Assembly: GCF_004347735.1 (NCBI RefSeq)
Contig: NZ_SLTI01000007.1
Location: forward strand, 186,001-250,000
Length of the DNA: 64,000 nucleotides
DNA from: Sulfuricurvum sp. IAE1
GTDB taxonomy: Bacteria; Campylobacterota; Campylobacteria; Campylobacterales; Sulfurimonadaceae
Direction of reading: 5' to 3'
Shown: piece by piece, positions 26,656-34,707 of the stretch
How the letters are laid out: every line of letters starts with the position of its first letter
Position numbering within the stretch: position 1 is the first letter of the stretch
Position numbers and translations under genes: made by a program
Notes under the pieces: generated by a model
Databases searched by the model: none
The model's input: only the letters and a program-made list of their open reading frames with translations
Told to the model about the DNA's origin: nothing

Positions 26656-28881
26656 TTACAGCCTCACCACTTTCGCCCCAAATCCCCCCATATGCGCCGG
26701 AGCATCCGCGAAACTTTTGACACTTGGATGAGCTTTCAGAAACTCCTTGACGGCATAGGCCAGTTTCCCCGTCCCAATACCGTGATAGATCAATACTTCA
26801 TCGAACCCCTGCAAGAGCGCATCGGAGAGGAATTTGTCCATTTTCTCGCACGCCTCTTCGCCCCGCAGTCCGTGGAGGTCGAGTTTAAGGCCGCTCTTTT
26901 GTTCAACCTGCGAGGTGACGGTGACCTTGGGCTTTTTGGGGAGGTTGCCGCTGGGTTTGAGATCGGCGAGTTTTACCCGCAGGCGCATCCCCTCGACCTC
27001 GATCATCGCATCTTTGGCCCCGACGCTCACCACCGTGCCGCGCTGACTGCGGTATTTGACCGTCTGCCCTACTTCGTAGACGATTTTTTCGGGTTCGGCG
27101 ATCTTGGGGACTTCGACTTTGGGGAGTTTCGCCTGCGCACGGTTCAGCTGGCGGTGGATAGCGGCCTGATCGTGCTCTTTGGCGGCGGCTTTCGCCTCGC
27201 GGATCGCGGCGTCGTATTCGGCGCGGAGACGGTTTCTCTCCCGCTCCAGATCGGATCGGAGATTTTCCCGCGCCTCTTTGAGGGCGTTCTGCTCGGCGCG
27301 GATCGCTTCGAGCCGTTCGTCTGCTTCTTTGTTCTTGCGTTTGAGGTCGCGTTCGAGCTCGCTGCCGCGTTCGATGAGGACACTCAGTTTCTCGTGGTTT
27401 TCACCATACAGCGCGCGGGCGCGGGTGAGGATGGCGGGGTTGATCCCGTATCGGGCGGCGGTCTCGAAGGCGTAGCTTTTGCCGATGACACCGTGGAGGA
27501 ACTCGTAGGTGGGAACGCGCCGCTCCTCGTCGTAGAGGGCGGCGAGGAGCTCGACGTCGTCGCGGTCGGCCATCAGGGCGGCGAGGCGCTTGTGGTGGGT
27601 GGTGACGACGATCTTCTGCCCCCGTTTGATAAGCTCGTCCAGGACAATGGCAAAGAGTGCCGCCGCCTCGTCGCTGTCGGTCCCAAGCTCGATCTCGTCC
27701 ACCCCGATCAGGGCGCTTTTGTGCTCGAAGAGGTGGGCGAACTGCACCATCCGCCCCGCAAAGGTCGAAATGTCGTTGCCGACGTTCTGGGGGTCGTCGA
27801 TGACGGCCTCGATGCGCTTGAAACTGCCGATGCGCGATTTGTGGGCGTTGAGCCGCATCGGGATCAGGTATTTGGCCATCGCGCACGCGCTGAGGATCGA
27901 TTTAAGCAGCATCGTTTTCCCCCCGGCGTTAACCCCGGTGATGAGGAGGAGGTTCCCTTTGAACGCGAGGGAGACGGGCTTGGGGTTGTGGAGGGCGGGA
28001 TGGGCGAACTCCTCGAGGACGATCGCGTCGTCGCCGGAGGGTTTCACGATCGCGTAATCGTGGGCGCGGGCGAAGAGAACGCGGGCCTGGTAGTGGTCGT
28101 AGCGGTCGAATTCCCGGTCGATGAAGCCGATAAAGGGAACGAACCCCGAAAGCTTCGCCGAAAAGCGCTTAGCGTACTCGTAGAGTGCGGCGTCGCGCTC
28201 CTGCAGGACGTAGCGCAGCTGTTCCTTGCTTTTGAGGACCGCGTCGGGGGCGACGTAGAAATAGCCCGCCCCCGTCCGTCCGACGACGGAACCTTTGAGG
28301 ACGTGGTTGAACCCGCCGCGCACGAGCAGACACTCCTCGTCGCCCACGTAGTGGATCTGCGTGTCGACGAGGTAGGAGGAGAGTTTCTGGGTGTGCAGGA
28401 GCCGTTTGATCGCGTCGTTGATCTCGGTTTTGATCGCCTTGATCCGCTGGGAGATCCGATAAAGCTCCTCGTCGCGGCTTTCGATGAATTTCCCCTCGAC
28501 GTCGAAATACTCGTCGATCTCCTCGAACCCCTCCGGGATCACGATCGTCCCCATCCATTCGCCGATCAGGCCGCCGTAGCCCTGATTGCGCAGAAAGCGG
28601 AAATATCGGACGACTTTGAGCACTTCGAATATCTCCTCGAACCGCAAGACCCCCTGTTTTTTGAGGTGGTTGAGGATCGCCTCGAACGGAACGCTTTTGG
28701 GCGGAGCCTTGAACTCCAGCGCGTCAAGGGCCTCGATGTAGCGGTAATGCCGTTCCTGGTCCCCCTGCATCGCGATGTTCTGCTCGCGCGAGAAGAAGTG
28801 CTCCAGTGCCCCGACGTGGGGAAGGAGATCGAGTTTTCCGAAGAGTTCGGAGAGGGAGTGGGAGAGACGGCTCATTCGCAC
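26656..28881 (-). CDS. mutS2: MutS2 family DNA-binding ATPase / endonuclease
   Basis: A 741-residue MutS2 protein that suppresses recombination or rescues collided ribosomes. It has core and clamp regions, an ATPase with Walker A G-V-N-A-G-G-K-T-M (about 316-324), Walker B A-L-I-G-V-D-E-I-E-L-G-T and the S-T-F-A-G-R-M motif. A Glu/Arg-rich coiled coil follows (about 450-570), and a C-terminal Smr nuclease domain (L-D-L-H-G-L-R-G, then H-G-I-G-T-G-K-L). Campylobacterota generally lack MutS1/MutL, making MutS2 the only MutS homologue. Its start overlaps the end of the 109-residue membrane protein by ten bases. It borders the AT-rich island. Confidence 0.95.
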   Translation of the reverse strand: MRMSRLSHSLSELFGKLDLLPHVGALEHFFSREQNIAMQGDQERHYRYIEALDALEFKAPPKSVPFEAILNHLKKQGVLRFEEIFEVLKVVRYFRFLRNQGYGGLIGEWMGTIVIPEGFEEIDEYFDVEGKFIESRDEELYRISQRIKAIKTEINDAIKRLLHTQKLSSYLVDTQIHYVGDEECLLVRGGFNHVLKGSVVGRTGAGYFYVAPDAVLKSKEQLRYVLQERDAALYEYAKRFSAKLSGFVPFIGFIDREFDRYDHYQARVLFARAHDYAIVKPSGDDAIVLEEFAHPALHNPKPVSLAFKGNLLLITGVNAGGKTMLLKSILSACAMAKYLIPMRLNAHKSRIGSFKRIEAVIDDPQNVGNDISTFAGRMVQFAHLFEHKSALIGVDEIELGTDSDEAAALFAIVLDELIKRGQKIVVTTHHKRLAALMADRDDVELLAALYDEERRVPTYEFLHGVIGKSYAFETAARYGINPAILTRARALYGENHEKLSVLIERGSELERDLKRKNKEADERLEAIRAEQNALKEARENLRSDLERERNRLRAEYDAAIREAKAAAKEHDQAAIHRQLNRAQAKLPKVEVPKIAEPEKIVYEVGQTVKYRSQRGTVVSVGAKDAMIEVEGMRLRVKLADLKPSGNLPKKPKVTVTSQVEQKSGLKLDLHGLRGEEACEKMDKFLSDALLQGFDEVLIYHGIGTGKLAYAVKEFLKAHPSVKSFADAPAHMGGFGAKVVRL

Positions 28882-29201
28882 TCGCGGGCGTTAAAAATCC
28901 GCTGATAGTGGGGCGTCCCTTTGAGGCCGATGAAGCTCTGCGTCCCGACGCTGTAATCGAACGTCGTCGCGTTCACCTCTACCCCGCCGCAGACGAGCGT
29001 CTGGCCGCTGCGGTATTTGAGCTCGATCGCGGTGATGTGCTCACGTTCTCGGTCACTGCGGACGTTGTAGGCGATCGCTCCGGCGATGAGCAGGGTCACG
29101 ACGGCCGAGATGGTCCCTTTTTGTCGGGCACTCAGTTCCGTGAAATAGTGCATCCACGCGAATGCCAGAACGACGATCCCGAACCACAGCAGGTAGCCCA
29201 T
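28872..29201 (-). CDS. small hypothetical membrane protein, 109 aa
   Basis: Two hydrophobic helices (about 3-20 and 30-46) at the N-terminus are followed by a 60-residue domain probably in the periplasm. That domain has two cysteines (L-V-C-G-G-V and A-R-E-C-E) that could form a disulfide. It sits three bases after murC and overlaps mutS2, so it belongs to the same operon. I do not recognise a family. Confidence 0.7.
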   Translation of the reverse strand: MGYLLWFGIVVLAFAWMHYFTELSARQKGTISAVVTLLIAGAIAYNVRSDREREHITAIELKYRSGQTLVCGGVEVNATTFDYSVGTQSFIGLKGTPHYQRIFNARECE

Positions 29202-29204
29202 GGG

Positions 29205-30515
29205 TTATTTGACTCCCCGCAGCTGATAGGTGAGATCCCCCGCGCCGAATCCGACGATCAACCCTTTATCAAACGTCGCCGCCACGGCGTCGCCCACGAT
29301 CGCGTCGATCGTGTCCCCGGATCGGATGAGTTTGTCGCACATCATCGGGTTGTAACGTTTGAAACGCCCTTCGAAATCGATTTCGCGGGGTTCTTCGCTC
29401 GCCGCCCAAACGGGGAGGATAACGAGGTCGTCGCACCCTTCGAAACACTCGACGAATGCGTCGAGATTGTCGATGGTGCGGGAATATTTATGGGGCTGCC
29501 AGATCGCGACGATGCGGTCGAATCCTTTGAGCGCAGCGTACGTCTTGAGCGATTCCATCGTCGCTTTGATCTCGGTGGGATGGTGGGCGTAGTCGTCGAT
29601 AATGACGCGCTCAGTCCCTTTGAAAATAACGTCGAACCGTTTTTTGATCCCCTTGAAATGGAGCAGGTTGGCGCGGATGGCGGCGATACTCATCGTCTGG
29701 GCCGCCGCGAGGATGGCCAGCGACGCATCCATCGCGATGTGTTCGCCGAATCCCCACACCTCGAATTCTCCCATGTTTTTGAGGGTGAAACGGGTGTAGG
29801 GCTCGTCGTCGAGGAGAATGTAAGTGATGTTGGTGATATCCGTGCTGGGGTAGAGGCGGATCGCGTCGCACTCGAGCGTCGCCATAAACGGATCTTCGGC
29901 GTTGATGACCCGCAGGGGGGCCATCTCGACGAAACGGCGGTAGGCATTGTGGAACTCGTCGATGTTGTAGTTGTAGTACTCCATGTGTTCGGGTTCGGCG
30001 TTGGTCACGATCGAACAGTAGGGGTTGGAGTTCAAAAAGCTGCCGTCGGATTCGTCGGCTTCAAAGAGCATCACGTCGGTACTGCCATCATATCGGACGT
30101 TGGAACCGAACCCTTTGGATTCGGCCCCGATGATCGCGCTGCCGCTCATGATCGAGGCGAGGATCGCCGTCGTCGTGCTTTTCCCGTGGGCGCCGCAGAC
30201 GGCGTAAACTTTTTTCTCTTTGAGGATGCGCAGCAGCGCGTCACGGCGGTGAAGCACCTCGATACCCCGGGCACGCGCCTCGACGATCTCGGAGTTTGTC
30301 GGTTTGATGATGGCCGAGTGGATCACCAGATCGCACCCCTCGGGGATGTTGGCGGCATTGTGGCCGATGTGGACCGTGATGCCGCGGTCGATCAGACGCT
30401 GCGTGATGTGGGTCGCTTTCATGTCCGATCCGCTCACTTCATGACCGCTGAAACGCATGTATTTGGCCAGTCCTGAAATACCGATTCCGCCGATTCCGAT
30501 AAAATGGATTTTCAT
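29205..30515 (-). CDS. murC: UDP-N-acetylmuramate--L-alanine ligase
   Basis: Adds L-alanine to UDP-MurNAc in peptidoglycan synthesis, in the cytosol. The N-terminal Rossmann domain begins I-H-F-I-G-I-G-G-I-G-I-S-G-L-A. The ATP-binding loop V-C-G-A-H-G-K-S-T-T-T is near residue 106 and the Mg/UDP region E-A-D-E-S-D-G-S-F near 152. The C-terminal domain has D-D-Y-A-H-H-P-T-E-I near 283. Length 436 is normal. The start overlaps the stop of the 155-residue unknown by four bases (ATGA). Confidence 0.97.
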   Translation of the reverse strand: MKIHFIGIGGIGISGLAKYMRFSGHEVSGSDMKATHITQRLIDRGITVHIGHNAANIPEGCDLVIHSAIIKPTNSEIVEARARGIEVLHRRDALLRILKEKKVYAVCGAHGKSTTTAILASIMSGSAIIGAESKGFGSNVRYDGSTDVMLFEADESDGSFLNSNPYCSIVTNAEPEHMEYYNYNIDEFHNAYRRFVEMAPLRVINAEDPFMATLECDAIRLYPSTDITNITYILLDDEPYTRFTLKNMGEFEVWGFGEHIAMDASLAILAAAQTMSIAAIRANLLHFKGIKKRFDVIFKGTERVIIDDYAHHPTEIKATMESLKTYAALKGFDRIVAIWQPHKYSRTIDNLDAFVECFEGCDDLVILPVWAASEEPREIDFEGRFKRYNPMMCDKLIRSGDTIDAIVGDAVAATFDKGLIVGFGAGDLTYQLRGVK

Positions 30516-30979
30516 TCTCCGATTCCCTTTGTAAAATAACTGATATAAAATTTCCCGCCGTTCTGGGTCGCGTTCATGTCGACGTAGCTCTCGATGAAAT
30601 CGTCAAACGGGATTTGCGCGTCGCACGCCGCACGGTGCACTTTCATCGCCTCGGAGAACGCCTCGTCGTTGCTGATCCCGCCGAGCACTTCGAAAAGGGC
30701 GCTCGCATCGTGGACGCTCCCCGCGCTGTAATGTTCGATGGCGTACTCGTAGAGGGCGCGCAGCGTGGCGAAGTCCTGAACCTGCGTCATGTCGAGCTGC
30801 TCGAGATTTTCGAGGGCGTTGGTGAGCCGCTCGAGCGCCAGGTCGAGGATATTGGCATAATAGGCCATCAGGGTGTCTTCGTCGAACTTCTCGTGCGCTT
30901 CGCTCTCCAAAACGTACAGCGAAGCGATATCCCCTTCGCTTTGGGCATTGAAAATTTTCTCTTTCAGTTTGTCGCTCAT
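30512..30979 (-). CDS. hypothetical cytosolic protein, 155 aa
   Basis: A soluble, strongly acidic, probably all-helical protein (E-S-E-A-H-E-K-F-D-E-D-T-L-M-A-Y-Y and many Leu/Ala heptads). There is no signal peptide or membrane helix. It overlaps both the upstream aminotransferase (four bases) and the downstream murC (four bases), so it is translated in a coupled operon with cell-wall genes. Homologues seem to be confined to related bacteria; the function is unknown. Confidence 0.75.
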   Translation of the reverse strand: MSDKLKEKIFNAQSEGDIASLYVLESEAHEKFDEDTLMAYYANILDLALERLTNALENLEQLDMTQVQDFATLRALYEYAIEHYSAGSVHDASALFEVLGGISNDEAFSEAMKVHRAACDAQIPFDDFIESYVDMNATQNGGKFYISYFTKGIGE

Positions 30980-32112
30980 GCGAGTGCCTCCTTCAGGCGG
31001 TGTAGTGCTTCGATGGTGCGGCCCCGCTCTTCGACGAGGGCGATGCGGATATAGCCGGTACCGGGGTTTTCCCCCGCGGCGTCGGTACGGGCGAGGAATT
31101 CCCCGGGGAGGACCTTGACGTTGTAATCGCGGTAAAGGCGCTGCGTGAGCTCGAGGGCGTCGTTCACCTTCAGCCAGAGGTAAAACGTCGCATCAGACGT
31201 TTCGACCCCCAGTATCTCCCGTGCCGCCTTGAAATTGTCGGCATACACCGCACGGGCCTCTTCGACGTGTTTTTCATCGTTCCACGCCATCGCGGCGGCC
31301 ATCTGAAGGGGGAGCGGAGAGGCGCACCCGACGTAGGTGCGGTACTGGGCATAGGCTTTGAGAATCTGCGCGTCCCCGGCGATGAACCCGCTGCGCAGCC
31401 CCGGTGCCGATGAGCGCTTGGAAATCGAATTGATGACAAGGACGTTTTTAAACGCCGTGTTCCCGACGTGCACGGAAGCTTCGAGAAGCGACGGAACTTT
31501 TTCTTTCGTGTAGATCTCGCTGTAGCATTCGTCGTTGATGAGGCAAAAATCGTGTTTGAGGGCGAGTTTCACCCACTCACCCAGCTCGTCCAGGCTGAGC
31601 ACCGATGCGGTGGGGTTGTTGGGGAAATTGAGGATGACGAGGTCGCATCCGGCCAGCTCCGTTTCGTCGATACGGGGTTTAAAGCCGTTGGCTTCGGTAA
31701 GGTTGAGATGGATGACCCGTGCGCGCGACGCGATCGCGGCACCTTCGTAAATCTGGTAAAACGGGTTGGTGTAGGCCATAACGGGATGCGGTTTGTCGAA
31801 CAGGAAAAACTGCGGAAAGTTGAACAGCACTTCGCGGGTTCCGAACGCGCTGACGAGCTGATCGGGCTGGAGTTTGACCCCGAAACGGCGCTCGACGAAG
31901 CCGCGCATGGCACCGTTGAGTTCCGTCTCTCCGGCGGTTTTAGGGTAATAGCGGAGTTTTTCGGAGTGTTTGGAGAGCGACTTTTGGATGAATGCCGGCG
32001 TCTCGAACTGCGGTTCGCCGATGGTAAGGACGATCGGGGAATAGGCCGGGTTCGGCGTAATTCCGCTTAGGAGGGCATTGAGTTTTTCAAACGGATAGGG
32101 TTCAAAATGCAA
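30976..32112 (-). CDS. PLP-dependent aminotransferase, probably succinyldiaminopimelate transaminase
   Basis: A class I/II aminotransferase of 378 residues. The PLP lysine lies in S-I-S-K-R-S-S-A-P-G-L-R-S-G-F near residue 230, and N-F-P-N-N-P-T-A is the substrate/PLP loop near 155. In Campylobacterota, close relatives are assigned to the DapC step of lysine/diaminopimelate synthesis, and location upstream of murC supports a cell-wall role. A general aspartate or alanine aminotransferase cannot be excluded. It starts at ATG 32112. Confidence 0.85.
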   Translation of the reverse strand: MHFEPYPFEKLNALLSGITPNPAYSPIVLTIGEPQFETPAFIQKSLSKHSEKLRYYPKTAGETELNGAMRGFVERRFGVKLQPDQLVSAFGTREVLFNFPQFFLFDKPHPVMAYTNPFYQIYEGAAIASRARVIHLNLTEANGFKPRIDETELAGCDLVILNFPNNPTASVLSLDELGEWVKLALKHDFCLINDECYSEIYTKEKVPSLLEASVHVGNTAFKNVLVINSISKRSSAPGLRSGFIAGDAQILKAYAQYRTYVGCASPLPLQMAAAMAWNDEKHVEEARAVYADNFKAAREILGVETSDATFYLWLKVNDALELTQRLYRDYNVKVLPGEFLARTDAAGENPGTGYIRIALVEERGRTIEALHRLKEALA

Positions 32113-32168
32113 AGGACGGTCTTTATAATGAAATAGTGGGGGTTATTATACCTTCCCCCGGCTGTAAT

Positions 32169-32963
32169 TTAGTACGCTACGACCTCTTTTTTCGAGGGGG
32201 GCATACGGTCTTCGGTTCCGTCAACCATCCGCGCGAACGCTTTGAGATCGTGTTTGCTCACGATCATGTAGCGCGGCTGGGAAGTCATTTTTTTGCCTGC
32301 GGAGGCATGGGCGCGGTCGATGGTGAGGGCAGCCACGTAACCTGATTGAGCCGCTTTTTTCTCGAGTTCGTCGTCGTAGATCCCGAACACCCACGCAAGA
32401 TATTTCACCTCGTGTCCCATCTTTTCTTCGAGTTTTTTCTTCGCCCCCGCGAGCTGTTTGTCGACGAATTTGTCGTATTCGGCGGCCGGGAGTTTTTTCT
32501 TTTCGTGTTTAAAGTTGGGGTGCCAGTAGGTGTGCGATTCGACCCGGAAGAGCTTGCTTTGTTCAAGCTCACGGAGCTGTTCCCAGTTCATCGCGTACTT
32601 CGCGTTGGAGATCGCGCTGGGGTAGATAAAGAGGGTTACGGGGACCTTGTAGCGCTTTACCAGCGGAGCCATCTCCGAATAAACGCTTTTGTGCCCGTCG
32701 TCGACGGTGATAACGACCGGTTTGGCCGGCAGGGCGACGCGTTCTCCCTTGACATGGCGCATCGCCGTATCGAGGGGGATCACGGTATAACCGTTTTGTT
32801 TGAGCCACGCGAGCTGTTCGCCGAAAGCGGACGTTTTGATCGTCATCGAATCGGCCACTTCGGGACCGAAACGGTGATAGCACAGTACGGGGATTTTAAC
32901 GGGAAGCGCCGCTCCCCACAATGAAGCGAGGCTTAAAAGAATCGGCAGTACGAACCGGAGCAT
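32169..32963 (-). CDS. exported polysaccharide deacetylase family protein
   Basis: A NodB-fold esterase that removes acetyl groups from a cell-surface or wall polysaccharide. The ATG at 32963 begins a signal peptide (M-L-R-F-V-L-P-I-L-L-S-L-A-S-L-W-G-A-A); the reading frame extends further upstream without a start signal. The metal-binding D-D of V-I-T-V-D-D-G-H and the His pair of S-H-T-Y-W-H-P are present. At 264 aa the size fits. The gene is divergent from marR across a 150-bp region. The substrate is unknown. Confidence 0.88.
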   Translation of the reverse strand: MLRFVLPILLSLASLWGAALPVKIPVLCYHRFGPEVADSMTIKTSAFGEQLAWLKQNGYTVIPLDTAMRHVKGERVALPAKPVVITVDDGHKSVYSEMAPLVKRYKVPVTLFIYPSAISNAKYAMNWEQLRELEQSKLFRVESHTYWHPNFKHEKKKLPAAEYDKFVDKQLAGAKKKLEEKMGHEVKYLAWVFGIYDDELEKKAAQSGYVAALTIDRAHASAGKKMTSQPRYMIVSKHDLKAFARMVDGTEDRMPPSKKEVVAY

Positions 32964-33036
32964 TGTTGTTTCAACCTTTATCGATAAAAATGGGGGGATT
33001 ATAGCGCATTCATTCATACGGTTAACACAATTTTTC

Positions 33037-33065
33037 TTGACATTGTTGCCTGTTTGTCCTAGAAT
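33037..33065 (+). promoter_or_regulatory. consensus sigma-70 promoter of the efflux operon
   Basis: TTGACA (33037-33042) and TAGAAT (33060-33065) are separated by 17 bases, close to the ideal. The start point should fall near 33072, at the edge of the operator. Confidence 0.75.
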
Positions 33066-33073
33066 TCGTCCGA

Positions 33074-33093
33074 TTAGTTGAATATGCAACTAA
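33074..33093. promoter_or_regulatory. palindromic operator (predicted MarR site)
   Basis: TTAGTTG and CAACTAA form perfect seven-base arms around AATATG. The site is just downstream of the -10 box and upstream of the marR start, the usual autoregulation position for MarR proteins. Confidence 0.7.
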
Positions 33094-33116
33094 ATAGATT
33101 TCCGAAGGAGGACGCT

Positions 33117-33578
33117 TTGAACCGCTGCGAATGCCCTATCGACGAATCGCTCGGCTGCCTCACCAACCACGCGGCGCATGCGGCCCGCAACTACCTGACA
33201 CGACGGCTCGAAGAACACGGGATCGATATAACTATCGAACAGTTCAAGGTGATGGTCGTATTGTGGAAAGAGAAAGTTTCGACCCAGCAGGCGATCGCCG
33301 ATTTCGTCGGAAAAGACAAAACCAGCATCACGCGCCTGATCGCGGGACTCGAAAAACGCTCCCTCATCACCCGTGCGACCGACGAAAATGATAAACGGTG
33401 CAACCTCGTGACCCTGACGCCGCAGGGAATCGCCCTCGAAAAACCGACGATGGAGATTCTCAACGCCGCCAACGAAGCGATCCACCGCGAATTCGACCCC
33501 GAAGAACTCGCCGCGACACTGCGAGTCCTCAAAAAAATGTGCCACCTACTCCATTATCCGTCAAAGGAATCCGAATGA
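33117..33578 (+). CDS. MarR family transcriptional regulator
   Basis: A 153-residue winged-helix repressor. The most likely start is TTG 33117, five bases after AAGGAGG; an ATG at 33078 lies inside the operator. The DNA-binding core is T-Q-Q-A-I-A-D-F-V-G-K-D-K-T-S-I-T-R (about 55-72) and the wing R-A-T-D-E-N-D-K-R. Cys at residues 4, 6 and 14 near the amino end could give oxidant or thiol sensing. It overlaps the adaptor gene by four bases and should repress the efflux operon through the adjacent palindrome. Confidence 0.93.
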   Translation: MNRCECPIDESLGCLTNHAAHAARNYLTRRLEEHGIDITIEQFKVMVVLWKEKVSTQQAIADFVGKDKTSITRLIAGLEKRSLITRATDENDKRCNLVTLTPQGIALEKPTMEILNAANEAIHREFDPEELAATLRVLKKMCHLLHYPSKESE

Positions 33579-34705
33579 AACGCCTGACACTCATGACTCT
33601 ATCCCTGGCCGCCGTTTTGGCCATCAGCGGGTGCGAACGCCCCAAAGCCGCTGGGATGCAGCCCCCTCCGCAAGGACCCGTTCCCGTGACCACCACCCAG
33701 GTCAAAACGGGCAATTTCCCCGCCGTTCTCGAAGCGACCGGAAAAACCGAAGCGTACAACACCGTCCAGATCTACGCCCGCGTCAACGGCTACCTCGCCA
33801 AACGCCACTATGACGAAGGCGCTTACGTCGCCAAAGGGACGACCCTCTTCACGATCGACCCCAGCGACCTCAAAAACGCTCTGGACAGCGCGAAAGCCTC
33901 CTACGATCTCGCTGTCGCGAACCATACGAACGCCAAAGCGGTGCTGAACCGGATCAAGCCTCTTGCCGAAGCCAATGCCGCCAGCCGCCAGGAACTCGAC
34001 ACCGCGACCGCGAACGAGCGCAACACCGCCGCGGCCGTAGCGGCTGCGAAAGCCTCTTTGGAACAGGCCCGCCTGAACCTGAGCTACACTACCGTCAAAG
34101 CCCCTATCAGCGGTTTTGTCGACAAACGCAAAGTTGACGTCGGTACCTACGTCGCGGCGGGGGCGAACGGGCTGCTGACGACGATGTACCAAAACGATCC
34201 CATCTACGTCAATTTCACCTTCAGCGAAAACCAGAAAATCGCCCACCAAAATGCCATCGCTTCGGGGAAACTGATCCCTCCCCAAGACGGCAAATACCAA
34301 ATCGAACTCGTTCTCGCCGACGGCTCGACCCTCTCGCGAACGGGGACCATCGATTTCGTCGCGCCGTTTGTCGATTCGACGACGGGAAGCATTCTCTACC
34401 GGGCCGTCGTCGACAACGGCGATCATAAATTGCTCCCCGGACAGTTCGTCAAGGTCAAAGTCAAAGGGATGGAGTGGAAAGATGCCCATTACCTCCCCCA
34501 AAAAACGGTCCTGACCGGGGAAAAAGGGAAATTCGTCTACGTCGTCGAAGCCAACAACACGGTTTCTCCGCGCCCCGTCACCGTCGGTGCGTGGATCGGC
34601 GAAAACATCGTCATCCAGGGAGGCCTCCGGGGCAATGAGAAAATTGCCGCCGACGCCCTCCCCAAACTCAAACCGGGGGCGGAAGTGATTCCGAACGGTA
34701 AATAA
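33575..34705 (+). CDS. RND efflux periplasmic adaptor lipoprotein (AcrA type)
   Basis: A membrane-fusion protein linking inner-membrane pump and outer-membrane channel. The ATG at 33575 overlaps the marR stop. A lipobox (A-I-S-G-C, Cys20) shows inner-membrane lipid anchoring. Then come a barrel-sandwich/lipoyl domain (G-K-T-E-A-Y-N-T-V-Q-I), a helical hairpin (about 95-160), a second lipoyl half ending in K-A-P-I-S-G-F and a C-terminal beta domain. Length 376 fits AcrA/MexA. It is first of the three pump genes, 2 bp from the pump gene. Confidence 0.94.
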   Translation: MKRLTLMTLSLAAVLAISGCERPKAAGMQPPPQGPVPVTTTQVKTGNFPAVLEATGKTEAYNTVQIYARVNGYLAKRHYDEGAYVAKGTTLFTIDPSDLKNALDSAKASYDLAVANHTNAKAVLNRIKPLAEANAASRQELDTATANERNTAAAVAAAKASLEQARLNLSYTTVKAPISGFVDKRKVDVGTYVAAGANGLLTTMYQNDPIYVNFTFSENQKIAHQNAIASGKLIPPQDGKYQIELVLADGSTLSRTGTIDFVAPFVDSTTGSILYRAVVDNGDHKLLPGQFVKVKVKGMEWKDAHYLPQKTVLTGEKGKFVYVVEANNTVSPRPVTVGAWIGENIVIQGGLRGNEKIAADALPKLKPGAEVIPNGK

Positions 34706-34707
34706 AT

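Noticed and set aside
26572-28905. 777-codon plus-strand frame opposite mutS2
   Set aside because: It shadows mutS2, which has a clear Walker A and Smr domain; no motifs appear in the plus-strand frame.
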